Part shown: one piece after another, positions 35,020-47,700 of the stretch
Layout: each line of letters begins with the position of its first letter
Numbering within the stretch: position 1 is the first letter of the stretch
Source: Coriaria nepalensis
Taxonomy: Eukaryota > Streptophyta > Magnoliopsida > Cucurbitales > Coriariaceae
NCBI GenBank assembly: GCA_027186245.1
Contig: CP114492.1
Span: 1,061,501 to 1,125,500 of the forward strand
Length of the DNA: 64,000 nt
Direction of reading: 5' to 3'
Notes under the pieces: model-generated
Database searches by the model: none
What the model saw: only the letters and a program-made list of their open reading frames with translations
What the model was told of the DNA's origin: nothing
Program-made: the position numbers and the translations under genes

Positions 35020-35987
35020 CTATTCCAGGTATTGATAAAACAAGAGATTCGTACCATTACATACATTGACTAGATACACAAGAACATCGTATTGTCCGAA
35101 TCTAACAGCAAGATGAAACACCGTATCTCCAGTGAACTTAGGGCGATAAAAGGAAGTGGGAGCTTTGAACACAAACTCCTCAAGTACCGAGGCATTGCTG
35201 TTCATCACTGCCAAGTGCAATGGTATAATCCATCGTCGTTATATTGTAGAGAAAGGCTCACATCACAGCTTAAGAGTATGGAGGTTATCTCTCTGTTCCC
35301 TTTCTCACAAGCATAGTGCAATGGTGAGTTTCCCATCTTGTCTACTTCCTGAACAAAGGTTGGACAAACCTCCAGTAAACCAAGAGTGAATGTCATGAAT
35401 CAAGCTCTCGAGGTTAAGATTTATTAATCCAATTTCGGCACGTAGAATTTGTTTTCAATCGACGGACAGAATCTGACTAGATGTCACGGTTTTAACTAAA
35501 AAGTATACTTTAATAGACTGCACAAAATCTTATCCAAACTCCAGTTCGGTTTTCACCATTTGGCCCGGACGAAACTATGAGATATATATATGTAGAATAT
35601 AACCTATCTAGCTTCTAATTACTAAACAGATACCTGTGTGTCCATTTAATGTAGCAGCACGGATACAAGTTTAATTGAATGCATTTCCTCTTAAACTCAG
35701 CTTTCCTATCTTCTTACTCGCAATGAAACCCTCCACCAAATCAACATGGCCATGACTACAAGCAGCAAGAAATAGAGTTTCATGGTTCTTATTTACAGAA
35801 GAAACCATACGAGGACACAGCTCGATAAGCTCCAATGCTGCCTCGACATGTCCGAGCTTTGAGAAGCTAGATGCAATGGAGCTTCTAGTAAATGATCGGC
35901 TGCTACAATCACCTCATTTTCTTCAATGAATCTTCTAAACATGAAGATATCATTTCCCTCAATTGCCTCTACCAGCCTTTGATCCAT
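35020..35987 (-). pseudogene. Ankyrin-repeat protein pseudogene
   Basis: On the minus strand the frame opens MDQRLVEAIEGNDIFMFRRF and APLHLAS, which suits the N-terminus of an ACD6/ITN1-like ankyrin-repeat protein. Near 35855 the frame shifts to KLGHVEAALELIELCPRM and then ETLFLAACSHGHVDLVEGF. A second block at 35396-35205 reads VDKMGNSPLHYACEKGN. After another one-base shift near 35213 it continues IPLHLAVMNSNASVLEEF and GDTVFHLAVRFGQYDVLVYL. The membrane-spanning PGG domain expected at the C-terminus is absent. At least two frameshifts plus truncation make it a pseudogene. Confidence 0.82.
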
Positions 35988-36925
35988 TCCCGAGTTTCTT
36001 CAAGAGGGGGAGAGAACAAGGAATCGGAAAAGTTTGATTTATATAGAATTTGGGTATTATTTATGAGTAAAAGATAGGGAACATGACTAATTCTGAGCTT
36101 GAGGCACAAGTAACTAACTGGTTTCTTCTTTGAAATTAGTTGGAAAAATTGTATAGCCATTCAAAATCTGGAAGCGTCCGTTGCAACTACAGGTCACAAG
36201 CCTGGATAACAGAGGAGTGGTGGTGCTACGTCGGTAATAACCTAACAGCCTTACATGGTGGTCTATAACCTAATCATGACGAGATTCAAAGTCTAGAAGA
36301 GGATGAAATGTCAGAAAGGAATTAGGTTTGTTGCCTCTAGTCAACAAATCCAATCACCATATTAGGACCGGTAAGTTCATCAACTAATCACTACGTTGAA
36401 TTTTTCAACTCCTCTACTCTCTTGTTAGACCGTAACCGTACCTATGTTAAATCAATCCCTCTCAGCCGAGCGGCAAAATTTTTCTGGTTCGAATTAGATG
36501 AAGCAAAACTAGAACTCAAAAGGGAAAAAAGATGCGAGAAACAACTTTAATTGATTGCATGTACCAAGAAACATGAACTAATAAAAAGGGCTTAAGAATC
36601 AAAGACTTTCTGATTCCAAGCAAGCAAGATGGTCGTAATATAATACTCCTCCCCTACTACAATTTTTTCCAGTCCTCTTCTCTACCTAATAAATAAACAT
36701 GAGATTTACTAAACAAAATCAGCTTCTCTATATTGTAAGTAGAGAATTAGACTTTTTCTCAGTCTCCCAAAATAAAACGCACCCTGCTCCTGCGTAACGG
36801 AATGCATTGATTAATAAAACACGTAGTACCTCATAAGTGAAAGGGTGGATCCGGGTTAGATAACGGTCAGCCAGAAAGATTGTAAATAACTATGTAATGT
36901 TAGCTTAACTTGCAGGGACAATCGG
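35988..36925. other. Intergenic between the ankyrin remnant and AIL6
   Basis: Probably holds the AIL6 3' untranslated region (right side, minus strand). No other coding signal was seen. Confidence 0.4.
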
Positions 36926-39900
36926 TCAATAGGGCTGGTGGTGTGGCCAGACATAGAACTCCGCTGGTTGAGATATCATGGTAACCGGAGAGTCGGACAA
37001 GGCGGCGACATTAGTAGTACTATTATTGGACTGGTAGTGGTGGAAGAGATTTTGATGATACAACATCGTGGCAGCATCGTAAGGGACCCCGAATGGTATG
37101 GACAAAGACGGCTGTTGGATTGAACCGAAACTAATGTTGGTGTTGTGGGTCCCACTGGTGCCTCGGACAGTTGTGGTTGAGGATGGTGGTGGCTGTTCAT
37201 GATATTGCTGATGATAATGGTGATGGTCTTGGTTAAGCGATGGTTTTTGATCCAATTGATTAAGTGAGAACTTCAAGCGTTTTGCTGTTCCGCCAACCGG
37301 CAGAGCACTACTGGATATGGCATCCACGTTGTAACGGTTCATCTCAAAGTTTGTCACGGCATTTAGACCCCTGAACTTTATTGCTGCTATGTCATATGCT
37401 TCTGCTGCTTCCTCTTCAGTGGCTAATATGCACACAAAAATAAAAATAGAAGCAAAATGTTAAGATCGTGTTTATTTTTAAAATGATGAAAAGTGCATAT
37501 ATACGGACCGAATGTTCCAAGATATAGGTCCTTGTTCCCGGCAACACGGCCGATTCTTGCTTGCCATCTTCCTTGCTGGTGATGCCTATAAAATACAAGT
37601 AAATAGCCTATAATTAAATCAAGGTCTTGAATCTTTTTATATACCTAGAGTACTTAATGATAAGAATACATTATTAAGAAGTAAAACATGCACACAAAAC
37701 AATTACCTCGTCACGCCTCGATAAATTGATGCCCCCCTCGAAAAACCGCTACTTTTCCTACAAGCATAGTTTGCACATACATATATGCATAGGCATTGTT
37801 AGATAAGATTTTCAATAAAAACTACACATCCAAATCGAAACCAACTAAGTAAATTACCTCCTCAAAGATGCTATGAACTCTTGCTTGGTCACTCTTTTCA
37901 TATCCTCCACTTCTTTGGTATAATTGGAAACCTAAAAAGTAACAGAACAAAGGGAAAATTATATTTACATACCTTGAACTATTAGAAAACTACAGAAAAG
38001 TCCTTCAAAATTTTTAAAAATTCATTTTGTTTTTTGTTTTTGAAAGCTTACGGGAAAATTAGTAGTTGCTGCAGGACCCCAATATTTTAAAGCTGCCAGG
38101 TCATAAGCCCTTGCGGCCTTCTCTTCCTTGTCATATCCACCTGAAATTTCGTTACTTTTAATGACCACCACTTTATGACGTCATAATTCTTAATTATATG
38201 GAGTAGATGACGTTTCCATACCTAAGTAAACTGCAGATGCCAGATCACAATCGCAAAACCCACGTTTCATGGCCAAAAGAAAAATATATATAAATTAATT
38301 AATTATAAATATTTTTATTACAACAACACATTGCAAGTAATTTGACCAAACAGACTGGTCAAAGATTTCGACTAAACGAGTTAAAAAGCAATAAAATAAA
38401 ATTAAAAAACAATAAAAAAAATAAGAGTATAAAGCAATAACCACGTGAGCTACATGTGATTGGACTCGGAAACCATCTGAATCAATATTTTTTTAGAGTC
38501 GGATATTAATTCTCTAAGTTTCGCGATTTCCGCATCTTTAACATGATTTATTCTTATATATGTTCAAAGTGAGAGTACCTTTTGAGTAAAATGAACGGGA
38601 ATATTAAGCTTTGTTTTAAGATACGTGGAATAAACCGAACTAGATCGGTTCTAAAAACTAAGTATTCATAAATCTCTATCTTTCTCTCGTTATAAAGAGA
38701 AGAAGCAATAGAAAAGGGAAAAAAGCAAAAGTAAAAGGGAACTTTGGTGGGGAAGAGGGGGATCGACAAAATGGTGTTCAGATTCCACTCCCTTCTGGGC
38801 GTGGTCGCATCATACTTCTCTCCAAAATGGGCTCGAACCAGGTGGAGAGAGGAGAGAGAGAGAGAGAAGAAGAAATATGTATAAAGGCTCACAAAGGATC
38901 CAGTAGGAAGGGCTACTAAGCACAAAGTAACGAAGGAAAATGGCGGCACGTCTTGTCCGAATGATATGATAGAAGGACGTTGAAATGAGAGGCAAGGTCA
39001 GAGTGAAGAACAGAAAATTAGAACAATATTTTTAAATAATTAAGAGAGAAAGAGAGGGAGGTTGTAGTTGTCCACGTATATACCATCACTCAATCATATA
39101 AAGCGGAAAAAAAGAGGAAGAAGAGATTTTTTGACTGATTTGAAAAGGAAAAACCCGCCATCAATGCTCTCTATTCATGCATGCAAACAGCTTTTTTCAT
39201 CTTTCAGTTTCGGTCAAAGAAAATACAAAATTAATTAATTCCCATTTTTAGAACTAATAAATAAAAATAAAATTACCTTGTCTCCCTTTTCTTGCCTGGC
39301 CTTCTCTTCTACAGCTATTATCCCACAGATGAGCTTCATATCTTCCCGTCCATCTATGCCTTCATCCAGTTTAACGATAAATTATGGTTTTTAATTTATA
39401 CATCGGCTTATAAAAAATACTAATTAATTAATTAATTAGGTACCTAGTGACTCCTCTGTAAATGGAAGTACGCTGACCAAAAGTATCAGCAATCTTCTTC
39501 TCTGAACTGTTGTTATTATTATTAGTGGTGGTGGTGGTGGCAGCGGCGGCGATATCAGAGCTCTGATTAACTCCGAGCGAGAGACCGCCGGTAATGATGT
39601 TACTAGTGCAATTAGAGAAGCCCAACTCGGTCCCAGCTGACTCAGTTGTGAACTCTCCGCCACCGCCGCAGGCCAGCTGAGTCGACCTCCCTATTGATGG
39701 GGAGTCATCCACCTCGGAGCCCGAGTTGGCTGAGAAGGTCTGAAACCCAGTTACTGCTTTCAGATCTTGGGCTGCTGCTGCGTGCTGGTCGCTGAAATAG
39801 ACCGCCGCGGCGGCGTGATCGTAGATTTGGGTCAGAGAGGAGTTTTGAGTCTCCGTTTGGCTGTCGCCCAGAAAGTCCTCTAGCTTTGGAACTGCGGTTT

Positions 39901-40373
39901 GGTTCTCGCTTTCATGTGAGGGGTTGTTGCTCCAAACTGCAGTTTGATGATCATGATCAGGTAGAAGTAGAGATACTATTTTCTAGGAAACCAAAAATAA
40001 AAAATAAATAAAATAAAAGGTGGTAAAGTTTGTACAAGACTAAAATGGGAATCTTTGCTGCATAATTTTTCTGTATGAAAATAAAAAATCTATGAAGCAT
40101 AGTGCAAAAACAAAACATAAAAAAAAAAAAAATGTCATTTCCTTTTTTCATTTCTCATCCATTTTCTCAGCAACCAAAACAACAATAATACTCGGAACAA
40201 AAACACGAACCGTTTGAATAGAAGGAATCAATGAGGTAGTGATGAGGAGAAGAAGTAGCAGGAGAGGTTATCTCGTAGGGCATAAACTGGCCGGATTGAT
40301 TGTTAGAAGATCTTAACAGCTCCATGGGAGAGAGTGAGAATGATAGCCAATTATTACTTCCTGGAGCCATCAT
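36926..40373 (-). CDS. AIL6: AINTEGUMENTA-like6/PLETHORA3-type AP2 transcription factor
   Basis: A nuclear double-AP2 transcription factor of the AINTEGUMENTA/PLETHORA clade, which controls meristem, root stem-cell and floral-organ growth. Nine exons (40373-40211, 39936-39444, 39359-39277, 38230-38222, 38140-38052, 37931-37858, 37757-37707, 37585-37509, 37422-36926) give exactly 511 residues. The AIL6 hallmarks are the start [54 protein letters not shown], and the C-terminal [14 protein letters not shown]2 repeat 1 reads [20 protein letters not shown] and repeat 2 reads [19 protein letters not shown]; the linker contains [15 protein letters not shown]. The fourth exon is the 9-nt microexon TTTACTTAG (VYL) known from this family. 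The 54-residue N-terminal exon is preceded by a GAA-rich leader. Confidence 0.95.
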
Positions 40374-43105
40374 TCTTCTTCTTCCTATTCTTTCTTCTTC
40401 TTCTTCTTCTTCTTGCACCTTTCTAAATCTACCAAAAATCAAAACTCAGCATAAAAGGTAAGTTAATTAATATCACGTCTGAAAACAAAAAAATTTCCAA
40501 AGAAACAAACAAAAGGTAACTATGTACTGTTTTCACTTACCCGTGACTAGATTGACTTAAAAACCCACTTCCATAAACAATTTGTTCTAGCACATCAAGT
40601 CCAAACTGAAGTTTAAACAAACTTTAGAAAGGAGAGAGAGAGAAGGCTAATTTCATGCATGCAAAGCTTTCAAAAAAGTAGCAGTGGGTAGAGAGAGAGG
40701 GGGGGGAAAGAAGAGAGAGAAGAAGGAGAGCAGCTGGAGGTTTATAAATGGGAGGAGGAAGCGATTCGAGTTGCCAACCGGCATTTGATTATTAAACCGA
40801 GTTGAAGCAAAAAGGGTTAAGCTTAGCTAAGTCGAATGAACATGTGAGAACAAAAAAAGAATAAGAAAAAAGGGTTGGATTGGGTTGGGTTGGCTGAGCG
40901 TGGAAGAAAAAATGTCGAGAAACAAGGTCGCGAAAGATCCGGGCTGGCTCTAGCTTGAAATTGTTCATGTTACAAGAAGAAAATGGAGTTTCTGTTTTCA
41001 ACTCTACTTTCACTGTTTTTACCATAATGACCTTCTTTAAATAAAATAAAACGAAAAAAAATAAAAAAAAATATATATATATATATATATTAATTAATAA
41101 GTATTTATTTATTTATATCTTCTTCTTCTTCTCTGTCTCAGTTACCAGATTAATGAATTTGGAGATCTGATGCCTGCCCACTTGTCTTACATGCAGCCCC
41201 TTATATACTACTCATGACTTGTGACCTTTTTTTTTTATTTTTTATTTTTTATTTTTTATATTTTTTATATTTATTTATCAGGTCTTAATATTTATTAATT
41301 AAGAGTATTAACTTTATGGATTAGACCTTTAATTCTCAATGTTATATATCATCAATTAATTTATAAATATTACATCACTATATTTAATGATATTAAAATA
41401 ATTAATATTAATTATTTTTTATATTAAATTACTTATTTTTTCACTTCTTATTTATTTCAATTTATTTTTAACGATTTTAAAAAATAAATATTACATGTCA
41501 CACTTGAAATTAATAGAGCTCTAAGCATTAGTAGAGTGATTAAATGCTTATATATTGATTTTTTAAAAATTGATAGTAACGAATATGGATGATATTCTCA
41601 TGAGTTATCATGTTATTTTAAATTTATATATTAATTTATTTTTATATAAATGATATATAATATATATATTGATTAGTCTATATGAATTTAAATTTGATAT
41701 AATATAAAATTTTAATATTTTAATATTTATAAATTAAATGACATATTTTTTTTTATAAATTAAATTCTTATATTTCCAAAACGTATAATTTAACACCGTG
41801 ATTTTTTTTTCTCTTTTATTTTTCTTATTTTTTACATTAAATTAAAGATAAAATAAAATGACCGCGCTTAATAATAACCGGGTTGGTAAGGCACTTCATT
41901 TTTACTATGTTTCGGGCGAATCGGAATTCAAAAAAATATTTTGAAAGTTTTACTTTTCTTAATTAGGAAACTATTTAATAAGTAAAAACCCTAATTAATA
42001 ATAAGAATCTCATAATTATATTAAAAAATATATATCATATCACCGTAATTAATAACAAATAATAACTCTACTTCAATATTTTTTTTTCTTTGATTTAAGA
42101 CGAAGAAGAGAGAAGAAAATGCTCAATGTCTACACTCATTTAGTCAAACTATTAGCCGTCGAAGTCATGGCAACTTGTGTTGAAATTCTTAGCTTTTGTA
42201 ATCCTTAAGAGCCAGCTAGAAAGAACAGTGTTTTACCAATACATGTTTTGTAGCTAGCTTAGCTAGCTATCTTACCCTATCTAGTCCCGACAAATATATA
42301 TACATATCAAAAACATATTTTCCATACTTTGATTGGTAACGTTTGACAAATGTCTAATGATCATGAAATGAACAATGTTCTTGCATAAAATTGTGAGTCG
42401 CATATACATTTTTTAAGTTTACAAATAGGGAACTCTTGATCCCAAACAAGTAGCCATGTTCTACGAAGTTCAACACTTATGTTTCTTAAATTTGTACGTG
42501 TGTTAGGACCCGGAGTAGAAAAAAGATAAAAAAAAGAAAAAGAAAAAAAGGGGAAACAAAGAGCCCGATGATGAGGCTGCTGCAGCTGCTGCTTTCGTCG
42601 GTGAAAAAGAGGGGTCTCCCGCTTTTAGTGGGGGGAGGAAGTGATTTTCTGGGCAAATGTGTAGAAAGCAGTGCCTGTAATTCTGTAAATTTGCTGTAAA
42701 AATTAGAAAAAAATAAATAAAAAAATAAAAAATTAATTGATTGATTGAATTTTTGTATTCTACCCGGCCGCTTACTAGACCGGCAATCCCTACTTCTGCC
42801 TCCAGCATCCAATGTTGTTTCCAATGATTTTTCGCCTCATTCCACGTTAATTCCCCCCCCCCCCCCCTCTTTATAAATTACTGTGCTTTTATCGTTTACT
42901 TCACTCCTCCTTCATGTGCTCCAACACAGGGTGTTATTAACCTTTCACGTTTCTCACTCTTACTGTTCGATATATAGTTATGAACTTATTATGGGCAAAA
43001 TATTGGAACCAAATCTAATACATAGTTAAAAATCAGAAAACGACGACGGAGCATTTTGCAGATCAAGTTGCCGACTGGGGCTTTCTACTACATGCATGTA
43101 AGGCG
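40374..43105. other. AIL6 upstream region, AT-rich
   Basis: This includes a GA/CT-rich tract (40630-40730), a TATA-like TTTATAAA at 40741 (same on both strands), an (AT)n run at 41069-41088 and a C14-type homopolymer at 42856-42869. The 101-112-codon minus-strand frames at 42486-42824 are hydrophobic, low-complexity and unmatched; I do not call them genes. Confidence 0.45.
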
Positions 43106-43127
43106 GCACGTGTGATATCACACGTGC
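43106..43127. promoter_or_regulatory. Perfect 22-bp palindrome with two G-boxes
   Basis: The half-site GCACGTGTGAT is followed immediately by its exact reverse complement. It holds CACGTG at 43107-43112 and 43121-43126. G-boxes with this flank bind bZIP (ABF/ABRE-type) and bHLH (PIF/MYC) factors. It lies about 2.7 kb upstream of the AIL6 start. Function is inferred only. Confidence 0.6.
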
Positions 43128-43254
43128 AACCAGTAGACAAAATGAATGAGAGAAAATCATTACGTGAATTATATAAGATTCAATTTTTAAGCTTATACAA
43201 TTCTATTTATTTGCTTTACTAAAACAAAATCTATCAACTCCTTAAAATTCAATG

Positions 43255-44061
43255 CACGTGGTGAACACGTGGTAGTTACTTTATAGAGTTGAGAGTAACA
43301 TGCACTTATAACAAAGTGTCAAATATATATTCACTATCCTAAATATAATCTATGAAGAAATAACTAAGGATAAATATACATTATGTATATAGAACCATAA
43401 TATCATATCTCCTTTTATTTTTAAGTATTTGAAGAATAAAATATATTAAATAAAAATTATAATAAGTAAAATAAATTTGTATTTAAAATTATTTATATAT
43501 AAAATTTGAATAATTATAAGTTAAATATTAATTAATTTTTTAAAAAGATAATATATAATATATTATAATTCTATCTTTAATATAGATATAATTATTTTTC
43601 ATTTCATCTTATAGATATGATATGATGATATAAAATATAAATATATATAAGATATGATGTAATAATATAATATATTTGAATCATAATACTTAATAGTTTA
43701 AACAGTCAAATATGAATGGTCATAATACATATTAACAACAATAAAGTGTATTGTATTATATTAATTAATTAATTAATTAAAAATTAAAATAAAAATAAAA
43801 ATAAAAAGTAATTAATTAATAATACATTAGTGAGGCTAATCATTTTTTAAGGTTTGAGGATGAGAATGAAATGGGTTGGTTCCTTAATCATCTCGTTCTT
43901 ATCTGGGATTATTTTTAGCTTTTTCATATAAAAACAAAAAAATATTTCTTTCGAGGCTCATGGACCTATGCAGTCAGTCTTTTGACCTTTGACTGGAAGG
44001 CACGTGCGCAGCATCTTTTTTTTATACTTTCAAATTTCTCGAACGTTACGGAACGCACGTG
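43255..44061. promoter_or_regulatory. Further G-boxes upstream of AIL6
   Basis: CACGTG occurs again at 43255-43260, 43266-43271, 44001-44006 and 44056-44061, in very AT-rich surroundings. Together with the palindrome that makes six in 955 bp. Confidence 0.55.
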
Positions 44062-44758
44062 CATTCCTATTTTTCTAACCTGATTTTCTAACAAATAAAT
44101 TTATTTAACATATATATTTAATTCCATAATATATGATTAGGGCTTTTTGAAAAATAAATACAATAAAATTTCAATTACCCATCAGTTAAATTAGTTTTTG
44201 TAAAATTATAATCTGTCGGTTTATTACAATCGGCCCATGTATAGTGGGCCAAGAGAGAAAGAAGCATGTTAACATTACATTCATGGTGAAAGGAAGCAAC
44301 TTTGTTGAGTACTTGAACAAGCCACATAGAAACTAAGACATGAACTTGGAGCTTTCATACTAAACCATATATGTAGGCTATACATACATACATGATCGTG
44401 TGGGGTCGTTGGAAATGCTGGCTTCTGAAGGTAGTGTTCGCAATGTTGTAGTAGCAATAGTAGTAATTAGTGATGTATAATAACAATACAACTGGGATCG
44501 TTTGACATGCTAGAACATGTTGCATGGTAAGCATCATCGGATTTGTTAGTGTTGCTACCATCGGCATTGTTGGCGTTGGAAGAGTTGGTGTTGTAGGAGA
44601 AGTTGGATTTGTTATAGTGCTGGTGTTGGCGGTGTTGGCTCTAGAAGTGTTGGTCCACCGTTGTTGTCTCTGAAGGTGATCTTGTGTATTGTATAACAGT
44701 GTAAGTCACTATATATATGCATCCTTCTTTACTATAAGAATGTTCCTTCTGGACATCA

Positions 44759-47700
44759 TTAACCCAGACGGTTTCCCCAAGAAAAAAACCGGTAAAATCT
44801 TCTAGGGAGGGAATAATCTGCAAGTGAAGATGGATCGTTCTCAATATCTTCTGCACCCGACCATTTATACACCCCCCTCTCTTTCCGGCTTCCAGGAACA
44901 GTGTTGTCTAGTATCAATGCTACCATGAATGTCACCACCATGTTCAACGACATAAGCGCATTGATTGCAAAATCAATCTGCAGATATTATAGTGAAGGCC
45001 TAGTGGTCAAATTCCAATCATTCGAAAGAAAAAAATACTTCTTTTACACAATTAAATTATTCTGAGATGAACATATACATATGTGTGTATGTGATCTTGC
45101 ATGTAATACTTTTAGCAGGGTTTTAAGTTCGGAGTGAACTTACCTGTTCATTGTTGGTACGGACCGGTCCATTAGATGCTGCAGAATAAGGAACGAAATA
45201 AGCAGGCAGAATCAAGCTGGAATCGGGTTGGTACTGCTGAAAGTAGGCAGGTACCGATAATCCCAAGAACAATGAAACACCTATTATTTTTATGTTTCTA
45301 ACACTTGCAGCTTGACTACACTGCAAAGTAGAGAGACCCAATGCCACAATCAGAGCCCATATGAAACACACTATAGAAGCAGCCAAGGCCAGAGGTATCG
45401 ATGCAAGAATAGCACCCACTTTCCCTATCAAAAAATAACAATAATAAATAAATGAGACAGAAACTATAGTAGCTTCATAGGAAGTTTGTATATATATATT
45501 TTTTCTTTTACCTATAAAGGAGAAGAAGACCAAGAAAACTGCGCCAAGTTCTACCACTTTTCGACTTGCCACCTTTGTCGTGTCAATGGTATGCACATTT
45601 TCTGTCAAGGTAGTTGAGCCAGTACCTGTACCCCAAAGACCGGCCAAGATACTACAAAATCCTTCCAATCCAATTCCTCTACTCACTATTCCCAGACTTG
45701 GACGCTTCATGTTGACTCTCAATGACACAGAGTGATATGTTCCAACCTGGTGAGGCAAGTTTTTATTTTTATGGTCCTTTTAAGCAAATTAGTGTCACCT
45801 TGTTATTAATACGAAATTATCTCATGCGTTAGGTGTATGCAGACCTTGTGCAAGGGCATGTGGGCTTCACCTCAACTCTCTCACAAGAGTTTGCATATAT
45901 ATATGATGTATTAGATACTTGCTCAATATCAACTCACAAATACTCGGCTTCATTTGGAGTAAACTGTAGAAATCCACTTTGGGCCCGGAAAATTCACTTT
46001 GGTGGGGCCCACGATTTCTTGGATTCTAGTTTGCACAAATTTCAGTTTCACCTCTTTTTTTACTCCAAATGAAGCCTTAAGAGTTCATACACATCATATG
46101 GGTTGCACATTTTGCATTAACATTGCATTATAAGCTACTTACTGAATCAACTGAGGCAACAAGTGAAACTATGATCATGATAATTGAAGTCCTGAGATGG
46201 AAGACGGGCATACCCCACTGAAAAGGGTAGGGAATTCGGATCCAATCTGCATTTCTCCATGCATTAGAAACATCAGTCCGGCAATGTTTCATAGTGTATG
46301 CATGCTTTATGCATGCATCAACTAAGATGTTTGAACTTGGAATATGGAGGCTGCACCCTTTGTAATCATATGCACCACCGGCTGTTAGAAAGAAGGCATA
46401 TGACCAAATTATCATAGCACTAAGTGGGACCTGGAAGTTGGATCACAAAAGCGATTTAAAGCACAATTTAAATTTCCAGTTTAACCTAAATGCCATTTCA
46501 TAAAAGCCAGATTAGTAAGTCTTCCCAAATGGACCCTTGGAATTTTTTGTTTGGTAAAACCTTTGAAAATCAAAAGGCAAGAATACATACCGCATAAACT
46601 AGGAATAAGCGATGCCCGAAAATGGAAATTCCTCGAAGGTACTAAGAAAATAACACAAAAACAAGAATTAGTAATCTAAACAATTTCCAGAAGGCATTTG
46701 CATTTCAATGCGTCGTGGAAGAGAAAACCCAAACAACTTCTTAAAGCGAGATGATATTGGTAACAATCTTGACATGATCAGAGATATAATATCATTCAAT
46801 TACTGATTGCTTACCAGAGTGAATATGAGAAGAAGTAGTATCTGTGGGATACTGATTTCCACACAGCTACCAGCTTGGGGAAAGCCATAGCTGAAAAATG
46901 CTAAACCCACAGCAGCAACAGTTGGTGCAACCACAACAGGGTTTATTAACCTAAAAAAAAAAAAAGAAAAAGAAAGAAGCATTAACTTGACCTTCCTTCC
47001 AACTTCAACAGAACAAATTTAAGCTCCTGTAGAGGCTTATAAGTTAGAATATTAAAAGCAAGTCATGTGAAGTGTGAACAAATAGCTCCAATATAGAAGA
47101 ATTAATGCTCTCTAGACTCTTTAAACACTTTATGTTTTGTAAGAAGAAAAGATTTAGATGAGAAACCACAAATATTTACAACATTCCCACCTCTTGGATT
47201 ACCTTAGGAGAAGAGACATTAAACCACTAAATCCCAATATGCTTTGAAATATCGAACCAACAATTATTGCTCCCTGTAATTCCCTCATTATGTGTCTGAA
47301 TTTCTGCAGTTAGGCAAGCGAAGATTGTAATTGCACAACACAAGCCTATACACAAAGCCAACTCCAGAAAACATCTAGAAATGTTTTACTTATAGAAGTA
47401 TCAAGAAGAGATTTGGGTTAAAATTTAATTAGTCAAAACTTACATGTTCTGTAAGATTTCTATACTCCTTGGCATTGATGATTACTAGAGCTGGAGCCAA
47501 ATAGACAAATGAGCTTCCTTGAACTAATGGAAGGCGAGTACCAAAGTAAGATTGTAGAATTGTTGTAATGCCCGAAACTAGTAGCAACGTTGAAATCACT
47601 GTGGCTATATCTTTCTGTAATTTATTCATACAAATGATAGTTAAAAGAGCTTGTACTTCTAGTACCACAGTTCGACATGTTTATTGTATGGTTATCTAGA

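Noticed and set aside
36480..36500. GGTTCGAATT-like word resembling a tRNA T-loop
   Set aside because: No matching acceptor, D or anticodon stems could be drawn around it.
38554..38949. 131-codon minus-strand frame between AIL6 exons 3 and 4
   Set aside because: Lies fully inside an AIL6 intron; CT-rich low complexity, no similarity.
42486..42824. Overlapping minus-strand frames of 101 and 112 codons
   Set aside because: Low-complexity, Phe/Leu-rich translation with no known domain, in AT-rich DNA; two overlapping frames are equally long, as expected by chance in T-rich sequence.
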